Shown here: positions 9,901 through 18,154 of the stretch, piece by piece | How positions within the stretch are numbered: the first letter of the stretch is position 1 | How the letters are laid out: each line of letters starts with the position of its first letter | Origin: Rhodopirellula sp. | Lineage (GTDB): Bacteria > Planctomycetota > Planctomycetia > Pirellulales > Thermoguttaceae | Assembly: GCA_012728855.1 (NCBI GenBank) | Contig: JAAYEH010000658.1 | Coordinates: 1-64,000, forward strand | DNA length: 64,000 nt | Direction: 5' to 3' | Translations under genes and position numbers: made by a program | Notes under the pieces: model-generated | Databases searched by the model: none | The model's input: only the letters and a program-made list of their open reading frames with translations | What the model was told of the DNA's origin: nothing

Positions 9901-10871
9901 CCGCCGTCACCGAGGCCGGCCCGTATCGTTACCTCTCCCGTGAGATCACGACGACGGCGATGACGGCGCGAGTACGGTTTGTGCTCGACACGACTCTAGG
10001 CTGTGAAGCGGCGGCTGGCTCCGTCACATACGATCAGTGCCAACTGGATGGGCCGCCAGCGCCGGCAACCGTTCGCGGACAGGTTACCGACGAGAAGAGC
10101 CGTCCGCTGGCGGCGGCTCAGGTGTTTGCCGGCGAGCGATCCGTCCGCACGGATGCCGACGGGAGGTATTGCCTGACAGGATTCAGCGACCGAAGCGCCG
10201 TAGCGCTGCGAGCCGAGAAACCGATGTTCTATCCTCAGACGAAAAACAGTCTGCTGGCGGCCGGGGAGAACCGGGTCGACTTCATTCTTCCGGCCCCACC
10301 CGGCAACAATCTCCTGTCCAATGGCAATTTCGAGCGGGGATTCTCCGCGGCCAGGAGCGTGGAGCATGGCATCGGGGGAGATCGCAGCCCGTGGAAATTC
10401 GGGTTCTCGCCGGGCGCGGCATGCTACATCTATCCCGAATCGATCTATACATGGCGCAAACCGCGGATCTGGGAAGGCAAAGAGGCGATCAGCCACGTCA
10501 CGGATCGAGGCGGCGAGCTGCAACTCTCCCAGGATGTCGCGGTGGACCCCAATATACCCTTGGTGGCCTCGGCTTGGGTGCAGGGGCTTGATGTGGCCGG
10601 CGACGGCATCGGTTTCGGCGCCGGGAGAGAGGACTTTGCGGGCCTCTGGATTCAGGAACTGGATGAGCAGGGCCGCGTCGTAGCAAGCCATCCAAGAGCA
10701 GGAATTCAAAAAGCGACTCCCGATTTCCAACGCATCATTTGTACGTTTACCACGAACCCCAAGACCGCTACTGTTCGCTTCACGCTTTTGAGCAAGATCG
10801 GCTGCGTCTGGAAGCATGGTGCTGCCATCTATGACGGATGTGCTCTGGAGCCGGTGCAGGCGGAGAAGTGA
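6930..10871 (+). CDS. Large secreted multidomain glycosidase-like protein
   Basis: This 1313-aa exported protein starts at the ATG 6930, preceded by AAGGGGA at good spacing; a TTG ten codons earlier is less likely. A signal peptide (about 1-28) leads to an alpha/alpha-toroid region to about residue 480, rich in paired helices such as LSGLVDYYRYSGD and GLGLLRAYQVTGK, with a CGCCGRS cysteine cluster. This resembles six-hairpin glycosidases (GH127-like) without a firm family. Residues 557-667 and 690-850 are beta-rich carbohydrate-binding-like regions. Two CBM4/9-like modules begin with NLLRDAGFEGG (about 866) and NLLSNGNFERGF (about 1126), and a carboxypeptidase-regulatory-like beta domain lies between them (about 1047-1122, GQVTDEKSRPLAAAQVF). 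It probably acts on a plant or algal polysaccharide outside the cell. The substrate is unknown. Confidence 0.75.
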   Translation: MKLLLLCRASLSAMVCLIASAAAMAATVQDRYYAYPAVHDKHGVIAPWYRGQNGPCDFRVRIAAETLKRYPWVGPPQAICAAPHYVFNGHWKIDEDGTITPVPIKDWNNGDLGQRAAYVLSGLVDYYRYSGDSAAIAHLTWQADALLNHCLTPADHPWPRFLISVPTMGKPYGDCDPSGMIQLDIVAEVGLGLLRAYQVTGKAEWFDACKHWGDLLAAKRNRRSGQAPWGRYANPESSRWKDDKQTGGVVFLLYFFDELIRLGHRGTNDDVVQARDAGRAWLRDELLPHWTVNDVWGRNYWDWADPVQAENVTEFAARYLMDNKESFPNWRNDARNILSLFLNHTSVCPKSAGEVFSGAWAFPESCGCCGRSLWYGPMEIAVPFAQFGVEAQDPWATELARRMQILATYDGHETGVSEDNIDGGFVVNNGWFKIAHPMALKHLLATIAWMPENFAPSRETHIVHSTAVVDLVTYTPGGIDFSTFDALPGTTTVLRTAFEPDVVQAAPDIDLPSRVDLKENGYLVKRLPDGDCLVTVRHDGIRQIRIAGGKKDPTTVATPGQGAFTLQGKWAAEHTTAESGASMAVHFTGNQIRLTGDVGPEGGLAEVFLDGVKQLVGIDYWTPRPRKGQVVYYRNGLPNEEHSVKIVALGKGNPLSQGAKITAGPAFWSAATGTPNFGEGGGPTETQRMVFGYPGCEDLKDSAGNLWRPGTEFVIRLGSMKDSVAESWWTTPVSQPILGTKDPHLYRYGVHGREFRVNVTVGPGEYGVRLKFAATRGLDTCDNCVTIAINGREVVRKMDVAATAGGPNRAVDLAFPGISPRNGVIEIHFTGGDAEHGVFGEAFVQAIEVGREIDGQTVTPVSVLGRNLLRDAGFEGGIPEAGGSPRAEIGAWQFVAQGAGKMRIGRDSTAKIGGAGEAGTGSEAARISAEGRSRLVQEAAVCPESTYRGSVWVLARDEDGHGFGRTAGDSAGVILEELDAAGNLLTAHPKAAVTEAGPYRYLSREITTTAMTARVRFVLDTTLGCEAAAGSVTYDQCQLDGPPAPATVRGQVTDEKSRPLAAAQVFAGERSVRTDADGRYCLTGFSDRSAVALRAEKPMFYPQTKNSLLAAGENRVDFILPAPPGNNLLSNGNFERGFSAARSVEHGIGGDRSPWKFGFSPGAACYIYPESIYTWRKPRIWEGKEAISHVTDRGGELQLSQDVAVDPNIPLVASAWVQGLDVAGDGIGFGAGREDFAGLWIQELDEQGRVVASHPRAGIQKATPDFQRIICTFTTNPKTATVRFTLLSKIGCVWKHGAAIYDGCALEPVQAEK

Positions 10872-10905
10872 GCGCCGATGATCGGCGCGCCGGAGGAGAA
10901 AACCG

Positions 10906-11976
10906 ATGGAGTTGGCGACCAAACCCGATCTCGCGGAAGTGCTGGCCCGTTTTGAGGCATGGTGGAACCGCGAGCCGCTCGACCGGCCGCTGGTGACGAT
11001 CCAAGTCACTCCCGCTTGCCCACCGCAATTACCCGAGAAGCGGCACGGCAGCGTCCGCGAGCGTTGGCTGGATGCCGAGTATGTCCTGGATTGCGTGGAA
11101 GCCCGCATCCGCAGCGGTATCTACCTCGGCGACACGTTCCCTACCTATATGCCCTTTCTGGGGCCGGAAATCTGCGCCGCGCTGTTCGGCGCAGAACTGA
11201 AGTTCCTCGACGAAGAAACCAGCTACTCGGTACCGGTTGTCCGCGGCGTGCGAGACATTCTTGCCATGGAGCCCGATTTTTCCAACGTCTATTGGGAGAA
11301 GATCCGGCAGTTGACCGACTTGTCGATCGAGCGCGGCCGGAACCTCTGGATCACCGGCGTGACCGATTTGCATACCAACGGCGATTTGCTGGCGGCGCTG
11401 CGTGATCCTCAGGCATTGTGCATCGATTGCGCCGACGATCTGGAAGGGGTCCGGTTGGCGTGCGAGCACGTGACCACCAGTTTCGTGAGTATCTTCGACG
11501 ATCTCTACGGCCGGATCGCGGCCGCCGGTCAGCCCTGTACCACCTGGACTCCCGCGTTAGCCAAGGATCCCTGGTACACCATTTCCTGCGACTTCATGGG
11601 CATGATTTCCCCGCCCATGTTTCGCGAGGCGATCCTGCCTTCGATCCGGCGCGAAATGGACCACATGAAATACAGCCTTTTTCACCTCGATGGGCCGGGA
11701 GCCCTGAAACATCTCGACTCGCTCCTCGAGTTGGACTCCTTGGACGGCATTCAATGGGTCTACGGCGCCGGGGCCGGCCCGGCGCTCCGCTGGCTCGACG
11801 TCTATCGGCGGATTCAGGACGCCGGCAAGTGCCTGCAGATCGTCGGCTACTACGGGCTGGAGGAATTCAGGGCGGTCGCGCCCTACTTGGACCCGCGCGG
11901 TCTGTGGTTCTGGCCGATCGGTTCGTTTCTCCGGCCGGAGGCCCAGGCGTTTATTCGCTGGACAGCGCTGGCTTAG
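10906..11976 (+). CDS. Uroporphyrinogen decarboxylase-like (UroD/MtbA superfamily) protein
   Basis: This 356-aa cytoplasmic protein has the look of the UroD superfamily, which includes uroporphyrinogen decarboxylase and the corrinoid:coenzyme methyltransferases MtbA and MtaA. Recognisable parts are the N-terminal RFEAWWNREPLDRPLV, the central DLHTNGDLLAALRDP, CDFMGMISPPMFREAILP and the C-terminal FHLDGPGALKHLDSLLEL. This subgroup is common in planctomycetes and Bacteroidetes beside sugar-degradation genes and is not a haem enzyme. GGAGGAG precedes the ATG by a good distance. It lies 34 bp after the large secreted glycosidase and is probably cotranscribed. It could partner the MttB-type protein nine kilobases away in a methyl-transfer route, but that is inference. 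Confidence 0.75.
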   Translation: MELATKPDLAEVLARFEAWWNREPLDRPLVTIQVTPACPPQLPEKRHGSVRERWLDAEYVLDCVEARIRSGIYLGDTFPTYMPFLGPEICAALFGAELKFLDEETSYSVPVVRGVRDILAMEPDFSNVYWEKIRQLTDLSIERGRNLWITGVTDLHTNGDLLAALRDPQALCIDCADDLEGVRLACEHVTTSFVSIFDDLYGRIAAAGQPCTTWTPALAKDPWYTISCDFMGMISPPMFREAILPSIRREMDHMKYSLFHLDGPGALKHLDSLLELDSLDGIQWVYGAGAGPALRWLDVYRRIQDAGKCLQIVGYYGLEEFRAVAPYLDPRGLWFWPIGSFLRPEAQAFIRWTALA

Positions 11977-11982
11977 AGACCT

Positions 11983-12046
11983 TTTCAAAATCCACAGGGC
12001 GGAGTGCCCCGGCCGAAAAATCCGGAATCACCGTGAGATTTTGAAA
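11983..12046. terminator. Inverted repeat between convergent genes
   Basis: TTTCAAAATC at 11983-11992 pairs with GATTTTGAAA at 12037-12046, with a 44-nt loop. It lies between the stop of the UroD-like gene and the stop of the minus-strand beta-helix gene, so it may stop transcription from both sides. Confidence 0.5.
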
Positions 12047-12104
12047 TCGGCTCTTACAAGCCCGGAACCGCTGCCGCTCGGTCAAGGGTAGATGACAGCG
12101 GAAG

Positions 12105-14909
12105 TTACTGCAAGAGTGGCTCCGCCCAGACCGCGTGGTCGGAGTGAATGTTATCGCCGGCGTCGCTGGTGATGAGCCGAAGCTTTGCCGCGCCAGCGAC
12201 GGGGATCCGAATTGCCTCCGCTTCGCCGCCGCGCAGTATGCGGCTCCGCCACACCTCGGCCCAATCCCTGCCGCGGAATACTTCGACGATGAACACCACT
12301 GTCCCATTTGGCTTGACGGCATCGTCCACTCCGATCACCGCGCAGAACCGGGTTGCCTTATCCAGGCCGCCGGATAGCTCGTACGTCGCGCTGCCTCGCC
12401 CACCGGCGGGCGATGCCTCGGGGCACAGCATCAGGCTGCGCTCGTACGTCCTCCCGGCCAGCGACACTGGCCCATTTCCAGCGTAATTGCTGTTTTGCTT
12501 CAGACCACCGTGCGCTACCGGTTCGACTGCGGGCAGTTCCGTAACCGAGATGCTGCCGTTCGGTCCCAGGTGCCGAGCCGTGAAGAGAACCTCGCAGACG
12601 CCCGAAGACTCTCGCTCGTCGGCTCCGAAGGCGATGGCCTGCACCGTGGCAGTCTCGGTGAGGCGGAAAGGCTTGGAGTAGAGCGGCGACTCGCAAGTCG
12701 GCCGACTGCCGTCGAGCGTGTAGTGAAGCGTCCGTGGGGCGTATCCGCGGCCAGGGTGGATCGCGACCAGCAGTTCGTCCACAAACACACCGCCCTCCGG
12801 CTGAATCACCGGGTCGCGGAGTGGCAATCGCGTCCGGTATTCGTCGATGCACAGTCCTATCTGATCGAAAGGCACCGGCTGGAAGCCAGGTATCTGAGCA
12901 GCTTCAGCGGCGAACTTCTCAAACCGGAAGTCGCCGGCGGCAGGACTGACTGAGCCGGGGCTCTTTTGCAGGAACAGGTTGTCGGTCACAGTGCCGTAGC
13001 GGGTCACTTCAGACGCCAAAGCAAAGGGTCCGCTGCTGACCATTAGATTGTCGCGCACCGTGTTGCCCTTCGGCACTGCCGGCTCATCTTCCCAGATGTC
13101 CACCAGAAGAGGGTAGCGGTTGCGCCATGGCTCGGCCTGGTAGGGCACCTTGTCCAACAGGCCCTTCATCGTTGTGCCGACATGGTAACCGGCCCAGTTC
13201 ATCGCCCGGTTGTCGATGTGAATCGAAATCGGGCAGTCGATAATCACGTTATTCTGAACCGTGTTGTCTCGCCCGCCACCGACCAGCACGGCTCGCGGGA
13301 TGCGGTAGAGCACGTTGCCGTAAACCAGAGTGCCACACTCCATGTCGTCAAGGTAGACACCCATGTTGCTGACCGCGTTGCCGGCCGGGATGTGGTGAAA
13401 AAAGTTGTGCCGGATCACGTTGCCCCGCCAGGTCCAGTCGCGGCCCTGATGGATGACCCCCGAATCGTCTGCTTCAAGGCAGACGTCATAGACCTCGTTC
13501 AACTCGACCATGTGGTCGTTGCCGCTATAGGTGAGCGCCTCGTGGACGGTGTCGTGGATCAGGTTATGCACGATGCGGCAGCCCACGCCGCCGAGCCGGA
13601 TGGCGTTCTGATAAGAGAAGGCGAGCTCGGCGAAGTGATGGATGTGGTTGTTCTCGGCATAGTGACCCGCCGGCGTGAGCGTACGCCGGTCCCCGCCGGT
13701 AAGACTGATGCCCCCGGCACCAAGGTTGTACAGATCGCAGCTACGGACCCCATGGTTGGTACCGCCATCGATGCGCACACCGAGCCGGCCGAGATTGCGA
13801 AACGTGCAACCGGCCACCAGGTTTGTGGCGCCGCCCGAAATCTGCACGCCATCGCCGCGAGCCACTTCGAATATCAGGTCTCGAATCGTCACGTGCTCGA
13901 CGTTGGTCAACCTCAGCAGCGGATCGCCGAGCAGTGAGAAGGCGGCCTCGCGCTCGGCCGCCGCTTCCGGGGGCAAGAAGTACAAAGTCCACGACGCGCG
14001 GTCGACGCACCATTCGCCCGGGCTGTCCAACTCGGCGAGGGCGTTGAAGGCACACCAGCGTGCCTTTTTTCGGTAGCCATAATGGTGCGAGGGCGGCGCC
14101 AGGGTGATCGTGCGTTGCTCGACATCCAGCGATTCGACCTTTTGGCGTTGATCGGACCAATCCCAAAACCAGTACCCATGCAGCCAAAGTTCGGGCTCGC
14201 CGAGCCAACTCCGTGGACGATCTCCCTCGTAAATGAACTTGCCGACTTTGTCGCCGACGGTGCCACGGACATCGAACGGTTCCCCGCCAACCACGTCAAC
14301 AATCCGTGCCCACCCGCTGTTTGGCCAGCGTGCCAATGGCATCCGACGCCCCGCAAAGAACAGCTCGGGCCAGCCGGTGCGGTCCTTGAAGCGGCTGTTC
14401 CACTCCGGTCCCGGTTCGGGAATGCCGGCCGCACGGAGGCTGAGCTGCCGCACTTCGGTCCGCACCTCAGGAGCGAGCCTGGCGAGCACAGCCGGGTCGC
14501 CAACCGGCCCCCAGCCTGCCGCCGGAAGCATTCTGCCACCAAGCAGACGGGATTCGCCCGCTGCCGTGCCGCGATACACCACTGGCGCTTCGGCGGTGCC
14601 GGAGTCTTGGGAATCTAACTCGAGAGTTTGCTGCCGCGGATAGACGCCCGGCGCGACCCATATCGTCACGGCGCCAAGGGCCGAGCCGCCGGCCTTTTTG
14701 AGTTGCCGCACCTCGCCGCGAGCCCGCTCCAGGCTGGCGAACGGCCCATCGGTGGCCGCAGCGTTCGGCTTTGGCAGCCGGCCCGACCATGTGTCACGCC
14801 CGTTAACAGCGACGTGAACATCCAGCGCCACGGCAAGGCTTGGCGCCCCGAGCAGGAGGCTAACCGACGCAATCGAGAGCGTTAGACGGAAGATGAGGCT
14901 GTTGAGCAT
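12105..14909 (-). CDS. Secreted right-handed beta-helix protein with chitobiase-C and NPCBM domains (GH141-like)
   Basis: This 934-aa protein has a signal peptide (cleavage near ALA, residues 1-28). The N-terminal block DVHVAVNGRDTWSGRLP, followed by FASLERARGEVRQLK and the WVAPGVYPRQQTLEL segment, is the pattern of large beta-helix hydrolases such as GH141 (fucosidase and xylanase activities known). The helix proper runs from about 330 to 640 with repeated NHIHHF, NLIHDT, NEVYDV and NVIRHNFFHH turns. Residues about 695-770 form a chitobiase C-terminal-like beta domain (HYTLDGSRPT). About 805-930 is an NPCBM domain (YELSGGLDKATRFCAVIGVD). Catalytic acids cannot be assigned by eye. It converges on the UroD-like gene and diverges from the DegT gene. 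Confidence 0.8.
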   Translation of the reverse strand: MLNSLIFRLTLSIASVSLLLGAPSLAVALDVHVAVNGRDTWSGRLPKPNAAATDGPFASLERARGEVRQLKKAGGSALGAVTIWVAPGVYPRQQTLELDSQDSGTAEAPVVYRGTAAGESRLLGGRMLPAAGWGPVGDPAVLARLAPEVRTEVRQLSLRAAGIPEPGPEWNSRFKDRTGWPELFFAGRRMPLARWPNSGWARIVDVVGGEPFDVRGTVGDKVGKFIYEGDRPRSWLGEPELWLHGYWFWDWSDQRQKVESLDVEQRTITLAPPSHHYGYRKKARWCAFNALAELDSPGEWCVDRASWTLYFLPPEAAAEREAAFSLLGDPLLRLTNVEHVTIRDLIFEVARGDGVQISGGATNLVAGCTFRNLGRLGVRIDGGTNHGVRSCDLYNLGAGGISLTGGDRRTLTPAGHYAENNHIHHFAELAFSYQNAIRLGGVGCRIVHNLIHDTVHEALTYSGNDHMVELNEVYDVCLEADDSGVIHQGRDWTWRGNVIRHNFFHHIPAGNAVSNMGVYLDDMECGTLVYGNVLYRIPRAVLVGGGRDNTVQNNVIIDCPISIHIDNRAMNWAGYHVGTTMKGLLDKVPYQAEPWRNRYPLLVDIWEDEPAVPKGNTVRDNLMVSSGPFALASEVTRYGTVTDNLFLQKSPGSVSPAAGDFRFEKFAAEAAQIPGFQPVPFDQIGLCIDEYRTRLPLRDPVIQPEGGVFVDELLVAIHPGRGYAPRTLHYTLDGSRPTCESPLYSKPFRLTETATVQAIAFGADERESSGVCEVLFTARHLGPNGSISVTELPAVEPVAHGGLKQNSNYAGNGPVSLAGRTYERSLMLCPEASPAGGRGSATYELSGGLDKATRFCAVIGVDDAVKPNGTVVFIVEVFRGRDWAEVWRSRILRGGEAEAIRIPVAGAAKLRLITSDAGDNIHSDHAVWAEPLLQ

Positions 14910-15256
14910 GGCGCAATTCTCCAGGTGTGTCGGAATAGTGCTGCGGCACCTTCACTCGCGTCTGGTTTGATTTTCGGCTCAGAGTCCTTTCCGAAACGGT
15001 CAGCGTACCTGATACTGCTGGCGCCGACAAGCAATCTGAAAGGGGCGAGTTCGGTTGGCATCAAACCTTTTGCCGGGGGGGCGGACGGTACGTTCCTGAC
15101 GAGTTATAATCGCTGGTGTTCCGCGTTGAGGCTACGCCGATGTCCGACGTTACTCAGAACATTTCTGCCCAAGAACAAGGCGACCTCGTGGCGGCGGAGC
15201 AACCTCTGCCGTTGTTCGATATCGAAGGAACACCTTCTATGGGGAGGACCGAAACG
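14910..15256. other. Divergent intergenic region between beta-helix and DegT genes
   Basis: About 350 bp separates two divergent start codons, so promoters for both should lie here. Only one good -10 (TATAAT at 15105-15110) is visible, on the plus strand. The frame of the DegT gene is open through 15116-15256, so a longer N-terminus from the ATG at 15140 cannot be excluded. Confidence 0.5.
15082..15110 (+). promoter_or_regulatory. Candidate promoter for the DegT aminotransferase gene
   Basis: A perfect TATAAT at 15105-15110 has CGGACG (three of six matches to TTGACA) 17 bp upstream. Transcription from it would give a leader of about 140 nt before the chosen ATG at 15257. Confidence 0.4.
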
Positions 15257-16615
15257 ATGCAAGACAGAAGCATGACTCGTCGACAATTGCTCGAAGCCGC
15301 CGTCGCGGGCACTGCCGTTCTCGCAGTCTCGGGGCGCGGTCAGGCTCGGGCCGCCGGCGTCCCGGCCGCTCTCGGCGGTCAGCCGGTGCGAACGGCGCCT
15401 TTTCCCAGATGGCCCGCCTTCCGTGAGGCCGACGAGCAGGCCGTGCTGCCGGTCCTGCGCAGCGGTGTCTGGTCCAGGTCCAAAGTGGTGGACGAGGCCG
15501 AGAAGCGATTCGCGCGGCTGATGGGCGCGAAGCATTGCCTGGCAACCTGCAACGGGACCAATGCGATCATCACGTCGCTCTGGGCGCTGGGCATCGGGGC
15601 GGGCGACGAGGTCATCACCACGCCTTATACATTCGTCGGCACCATTCAGCCGATTCTGCTTGCCGGCGCGCTGCCGGTTTTCGCCGATATTGATCCCGAC
15701 ACGTGGCAGATCGATCCCGCCCGGATCGAAGCCAAGATCAACAGCAACACGGCCGCCATCCTGCCGGTCCACATCATCGGCGGCGTCTGCGACATGGACC
15801 GCATCAACGCCATTGCCGGCAAACACAACCTCAAGGTGATCGAGGACGCCTGCGAGGCGCACGGCGCGGAGTGGAAAGGGGGGAAGGTCGGCACGCTCGG
15901 CGACCTCGGCTGTTTCAGTTTCCAGAACGGCAAGTCGCTGACCTGCGGCGAAGGCGGTGCGATCCTGGGGCGCGACGACAATCTCATGGATCGCTGCTAC
16001 TCCTACCACAACTTCGGCCGCCCGAAGGGGAGCGTCGTGCCGAGGCACGGAGAAAGCTATCCCGTGCTCGGCACCAAGTGCCGCATGGCGGAATACCAGG
16101 CGTCGATCCTGATCACGCAGATGGACTCCTTCGATGCGGAGTGCAAGCGGCGGAGCGAGAACGCGGCGTATCTCACCGAGAAACTCCAGCAAATACCGGG
16201 GATCGTTCCCCGCAAGGAATACGCGGGCGTGACCCGGACGGCCTTCTACTATTATGGATTCCGATACAAGAAAGAACAGTTCGATGGCCTGTCGCGCGAG
16301 AGGTTCATCGCCGCAATGCGGGCGGAAGGCATTGCCGTCGACGCCAGCCTCGGTGTGCTCAGCGGCACGCCCATGAACAAAGAGGGATGCCTGGACGACG
16401 CTTTCCAGTCCAAGGGTTTCCAGAGGATCTATCCTTCGGAAAAACTCTCCAACTATCGCGCGGAAAACGAGTGTCCTGCTTGCGACCGGCTCGTCGGCGA
16501 GACCGTCGGGCTGCATCAAGGCATGCTCCTCGGCGCCCGCCAGGACATGGATGACATCGCCAACGCAGTGGCCAAGATCTACGAACACCGGCGAAAGCTC
16601 GCCGCGGCCGGCTGA
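15257..16615 (+). CDS. DegT/DnrJ/EryC1/StrS-family PLP aminotransferase with a Tat signal
   Basis: This 452-aa sugar aminotransferase-family protein carries a twin-arginine signal at its N-terminus: MTRRQLLEAAVAGTAVLAV preceded by a short MQDRS. The ATG at 15257 has GGGGAGG nine bases upstream and places the RR motif near the start. The rest is a complete type I PLP fold: ATCNGTNAIITSLWALG binds the cofactor phosphate, EDACEAHGAEWKG carries the Asp that pairs with the pyridine, and FSFQNGKSLTCGEGGA holds the Schiff-base lysine. DegT enzymes normally aminate nucleotide-keto-sugars in the cytoplasm, so a Tat-exported one is unusual, although several are annotated in planctomycetes. It ends three bases before the stop of the convergent FAD oxidoreductase gene. 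Confidence 0.88.
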   Translation: MQDRSMTRRQLLEAAVAGTAVLAVSGRGQARAAGVPAALGGQPVRTAPFPRWPAFREADEQAVLPVLRSGVWSRSKVVDEAEKRFARLMGAKHCLATCNGTNAIITSLWALGIGAGDEVITTPYTFVGTIQPILLAGALPVFADIDPDTWQIDPARIEAKINSNTAAILPVHIIGGVCDMDRINAIAGKHNLKVIEDACEAHGAEWKGGKVGTLGDLGCFSFQNGKSLTCGEGGAILGRDDNLMDRCYSYHNFGRPKGSVVPRHGESYPVLGTKCRMAEYQASILITQMDSFDAECKRRSENAAYLTEKLQQIPGIVPRKEYAGVTRTAFYYYGFRYKKEQFDGLSRERFIAAMRAEGIAVDASLGVLSGTPMNKEGCLDDAFQSKGFQRIYPSEKLSNYRAENECPACDRLVGETVGLHQGMLLGARQDMDDIANAVAKIYEHRRKLAAAG

Positions 16616-16618
16616 ATC

Positions 16619-18106
16619 CTATCCGAGAAAGCCGACGTCGCGATTTTTCAGCGCGGTCCGCACGGCGCGGCCGTCCAGCTTGTCGGGTGACTCGCCTTCC
16701 GCAGCGGCCATGGCGGCAGCCAGGCCCGCGGCTTGGCCCATCGCCATGCACGTGCCGGTCACCCGATAGGAGGCGTGCGCCTCGTGGGTGCCGGAGATGC
16801 ACCGCCCCGCAAAGAGCATTCCGCCGACCGTTTCCGGGACGAGGCAGCGGTAGGGGATCTCGTAGGGACGCATTTTGGCGCCGTGTGCCGACTGCTCGCC
16901 CCGCTTGACGTCGTGGATATCGACCCCGAACGCGCCGAACGTGACGGCATCGTCGAAGCGGCGCCCCTCGCGGAGATCGTCCAGCGACAAGGTGTAGCGC
17001 CCGGCGAGATGGCGGGCTTCGCGGATGCCGATGGCGGCGGCCGTCTGAACCAGCCGCACGTTCTCCAGTCCCGCGACCCGCCCGAAGACTTTGGTGAGTT
17101 CGTGGACCTGGCGGCGAGTCTCGATCGTGGCGCGAGTCAGATCGCGCGTGTCGAGCGGATTCATCAGGTAAACATGCGTCGCCTGCACCACGGCGGCTCC
17201 CGGCCGCGGGAGGTTGATGATCCAGGGCGCGTAGTTGACGCGGCCGATGGGCAGTTCGATCGACAGGTTGTGCTCGCTGATGGCATTCGTCATGGCGTCG
17301 TAAAGATCTTCCGCCTTGCTCTGGATCCAATCGCCCACGCCGTCGATTTCGAACATCAACGTCATCGGCTGGCAGGCGGAGTCGGCGGCGCGGCCGAGGT
17401 TATAGGCAACGCCGGCGCGAGCGGCTACGTCGCCGTCGCCCGTGCAGTCGATGATCGTCTTGGCGAGCACGGCTTCCCGGCCGGATTTGCTTTCGACAAC
17501 GACCCCCCGCACCCGGCCCGCTTCCACGATCGTGTCGGCGGCGAAGGAGTAGTACCAGCACTCGGCGCCGGCTTCGGCGAAGAGGGTTTCCAGCAGCAGT
17601 CGCATCATCTCGGTGTCGAAGGTCCAGGAGAACTTCCAGGCGCGAAAGGCGTCCGCTTTCTTGAGCCGCTCGATCAGTTCGGCGACAATCCAGCCTTTGC
17701 GATGGAAGTCGAAGAAGGGGTTCATGATGCCGGCCGTCCAGACACCGCCGAGCATGCCATGGCGCTCGATGAGCAGCGTGCGCGCCCCTTCGCGCGCGGC
17801 GGCCAGCGCCGCGCCCACGCCGGCCGGACCACCGCCGATCACCAGCACGTCGACGTCGGCGGCCACCGGCGTTTGCCGCGGGGCCTCCATCACGAGGTTC
17901 GCCGCGCGATCGACGGTCATCGCATGCGCAGCCAGACGGCTCGGCGGTTGAGGATTCGCATCGGTGGCCGCAGGCGGGCTGGCCTGCGCGGAAGGCGTTG
18001 CGGCGCTGCCGCCGTCTTCGGCGGCCAAGCCCGTCTGCCCGGTCAGCCCGATGCCGGCCAGACCGCCGGCCATTCTCAAGAAGTTACGACGATTCCAGGA
18101 TTGCAT
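16619..18106 (-). CDS. Tat-exported FAD-dependent oxidoreductase
   Basis: This 495-aa protein begins with a clear Tat signal (NRRNFLRMAGGLAGIGLTG) followed by a Pro/Ala-rich linker. The FAD fold starts at about residue 83 with VDVLVIGGGPAGVGAALAAA and closes near the C-terminus with LFAGRCISGTHEAHAS and MGQAAGLAAAMAAAEG. It matches the FAD_oxidored family (PF12831-like), whose substrates are mostly unknown and whose genes often sit with polysaccharide-degradation genes in planctomycetes. Folding with FAD in the cytoplasm before export explains the Tat route. It is the last gene of a three-gene minus-strand run (25034 to 16619) with gaps of 34 and 48 bp, so it is probably cotranscribed with the two upstream genes. 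Confidence 0.9.
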   Translation of the reverse strand: MQSWNRRNFLRMAGGLAGIGLTGQTGLAAEDGGSAATPSAQASPPAATDANPQPPSRLAAHAMTVDRAANLVMEAPRQTPVAADVDVLVIGGGPAGVGAALAAAREGARTLLIERHGMLGGVWTAGIMNPFFDFHRKGWIVAELIERLKKADAFRAWKFSWTFDTEMMRLLLETLFAEAGAECWYYSFAADTIVEAGRVRGVVVESKSGREAVLAKTIIDCTGDGDVAARAGVAYNLGRAADSACQPMTLMFEIDGVGDWIQSKAEDLYDAMTNAISEHNLSIELPIGRVNYAPWIINLPRPGAAVVQATHVYLMNPLDTRDLTRATIETRRQVHELTKVFGRVAGLENVRLVQTAAAIGIREARHLAGRYTLSLDDLREGRRFDDAVTFGAFGVDIHDVKRGEQSAHGAKMRPYEIPYRCLVPETVGGMLFAGRCISGTHEAHASYRVTGTCMAMGQAAGLAAAMAAAEGESPDKLDGRAVRTALKNRDVGFLG

Positions 18107-18154
18107 AATCGTTATAGGTGTTGCGAGACATTCGGGGAGTCTGGGATGACCTTA

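Noticed and set aside
15104-16588. Long minus-strand open frame opposite the DegT aminotransferase
   Set aside because: The plus-strand frame carries the Tat signal and all PLP motifs. The opposite frame shows only composition-driven residues.
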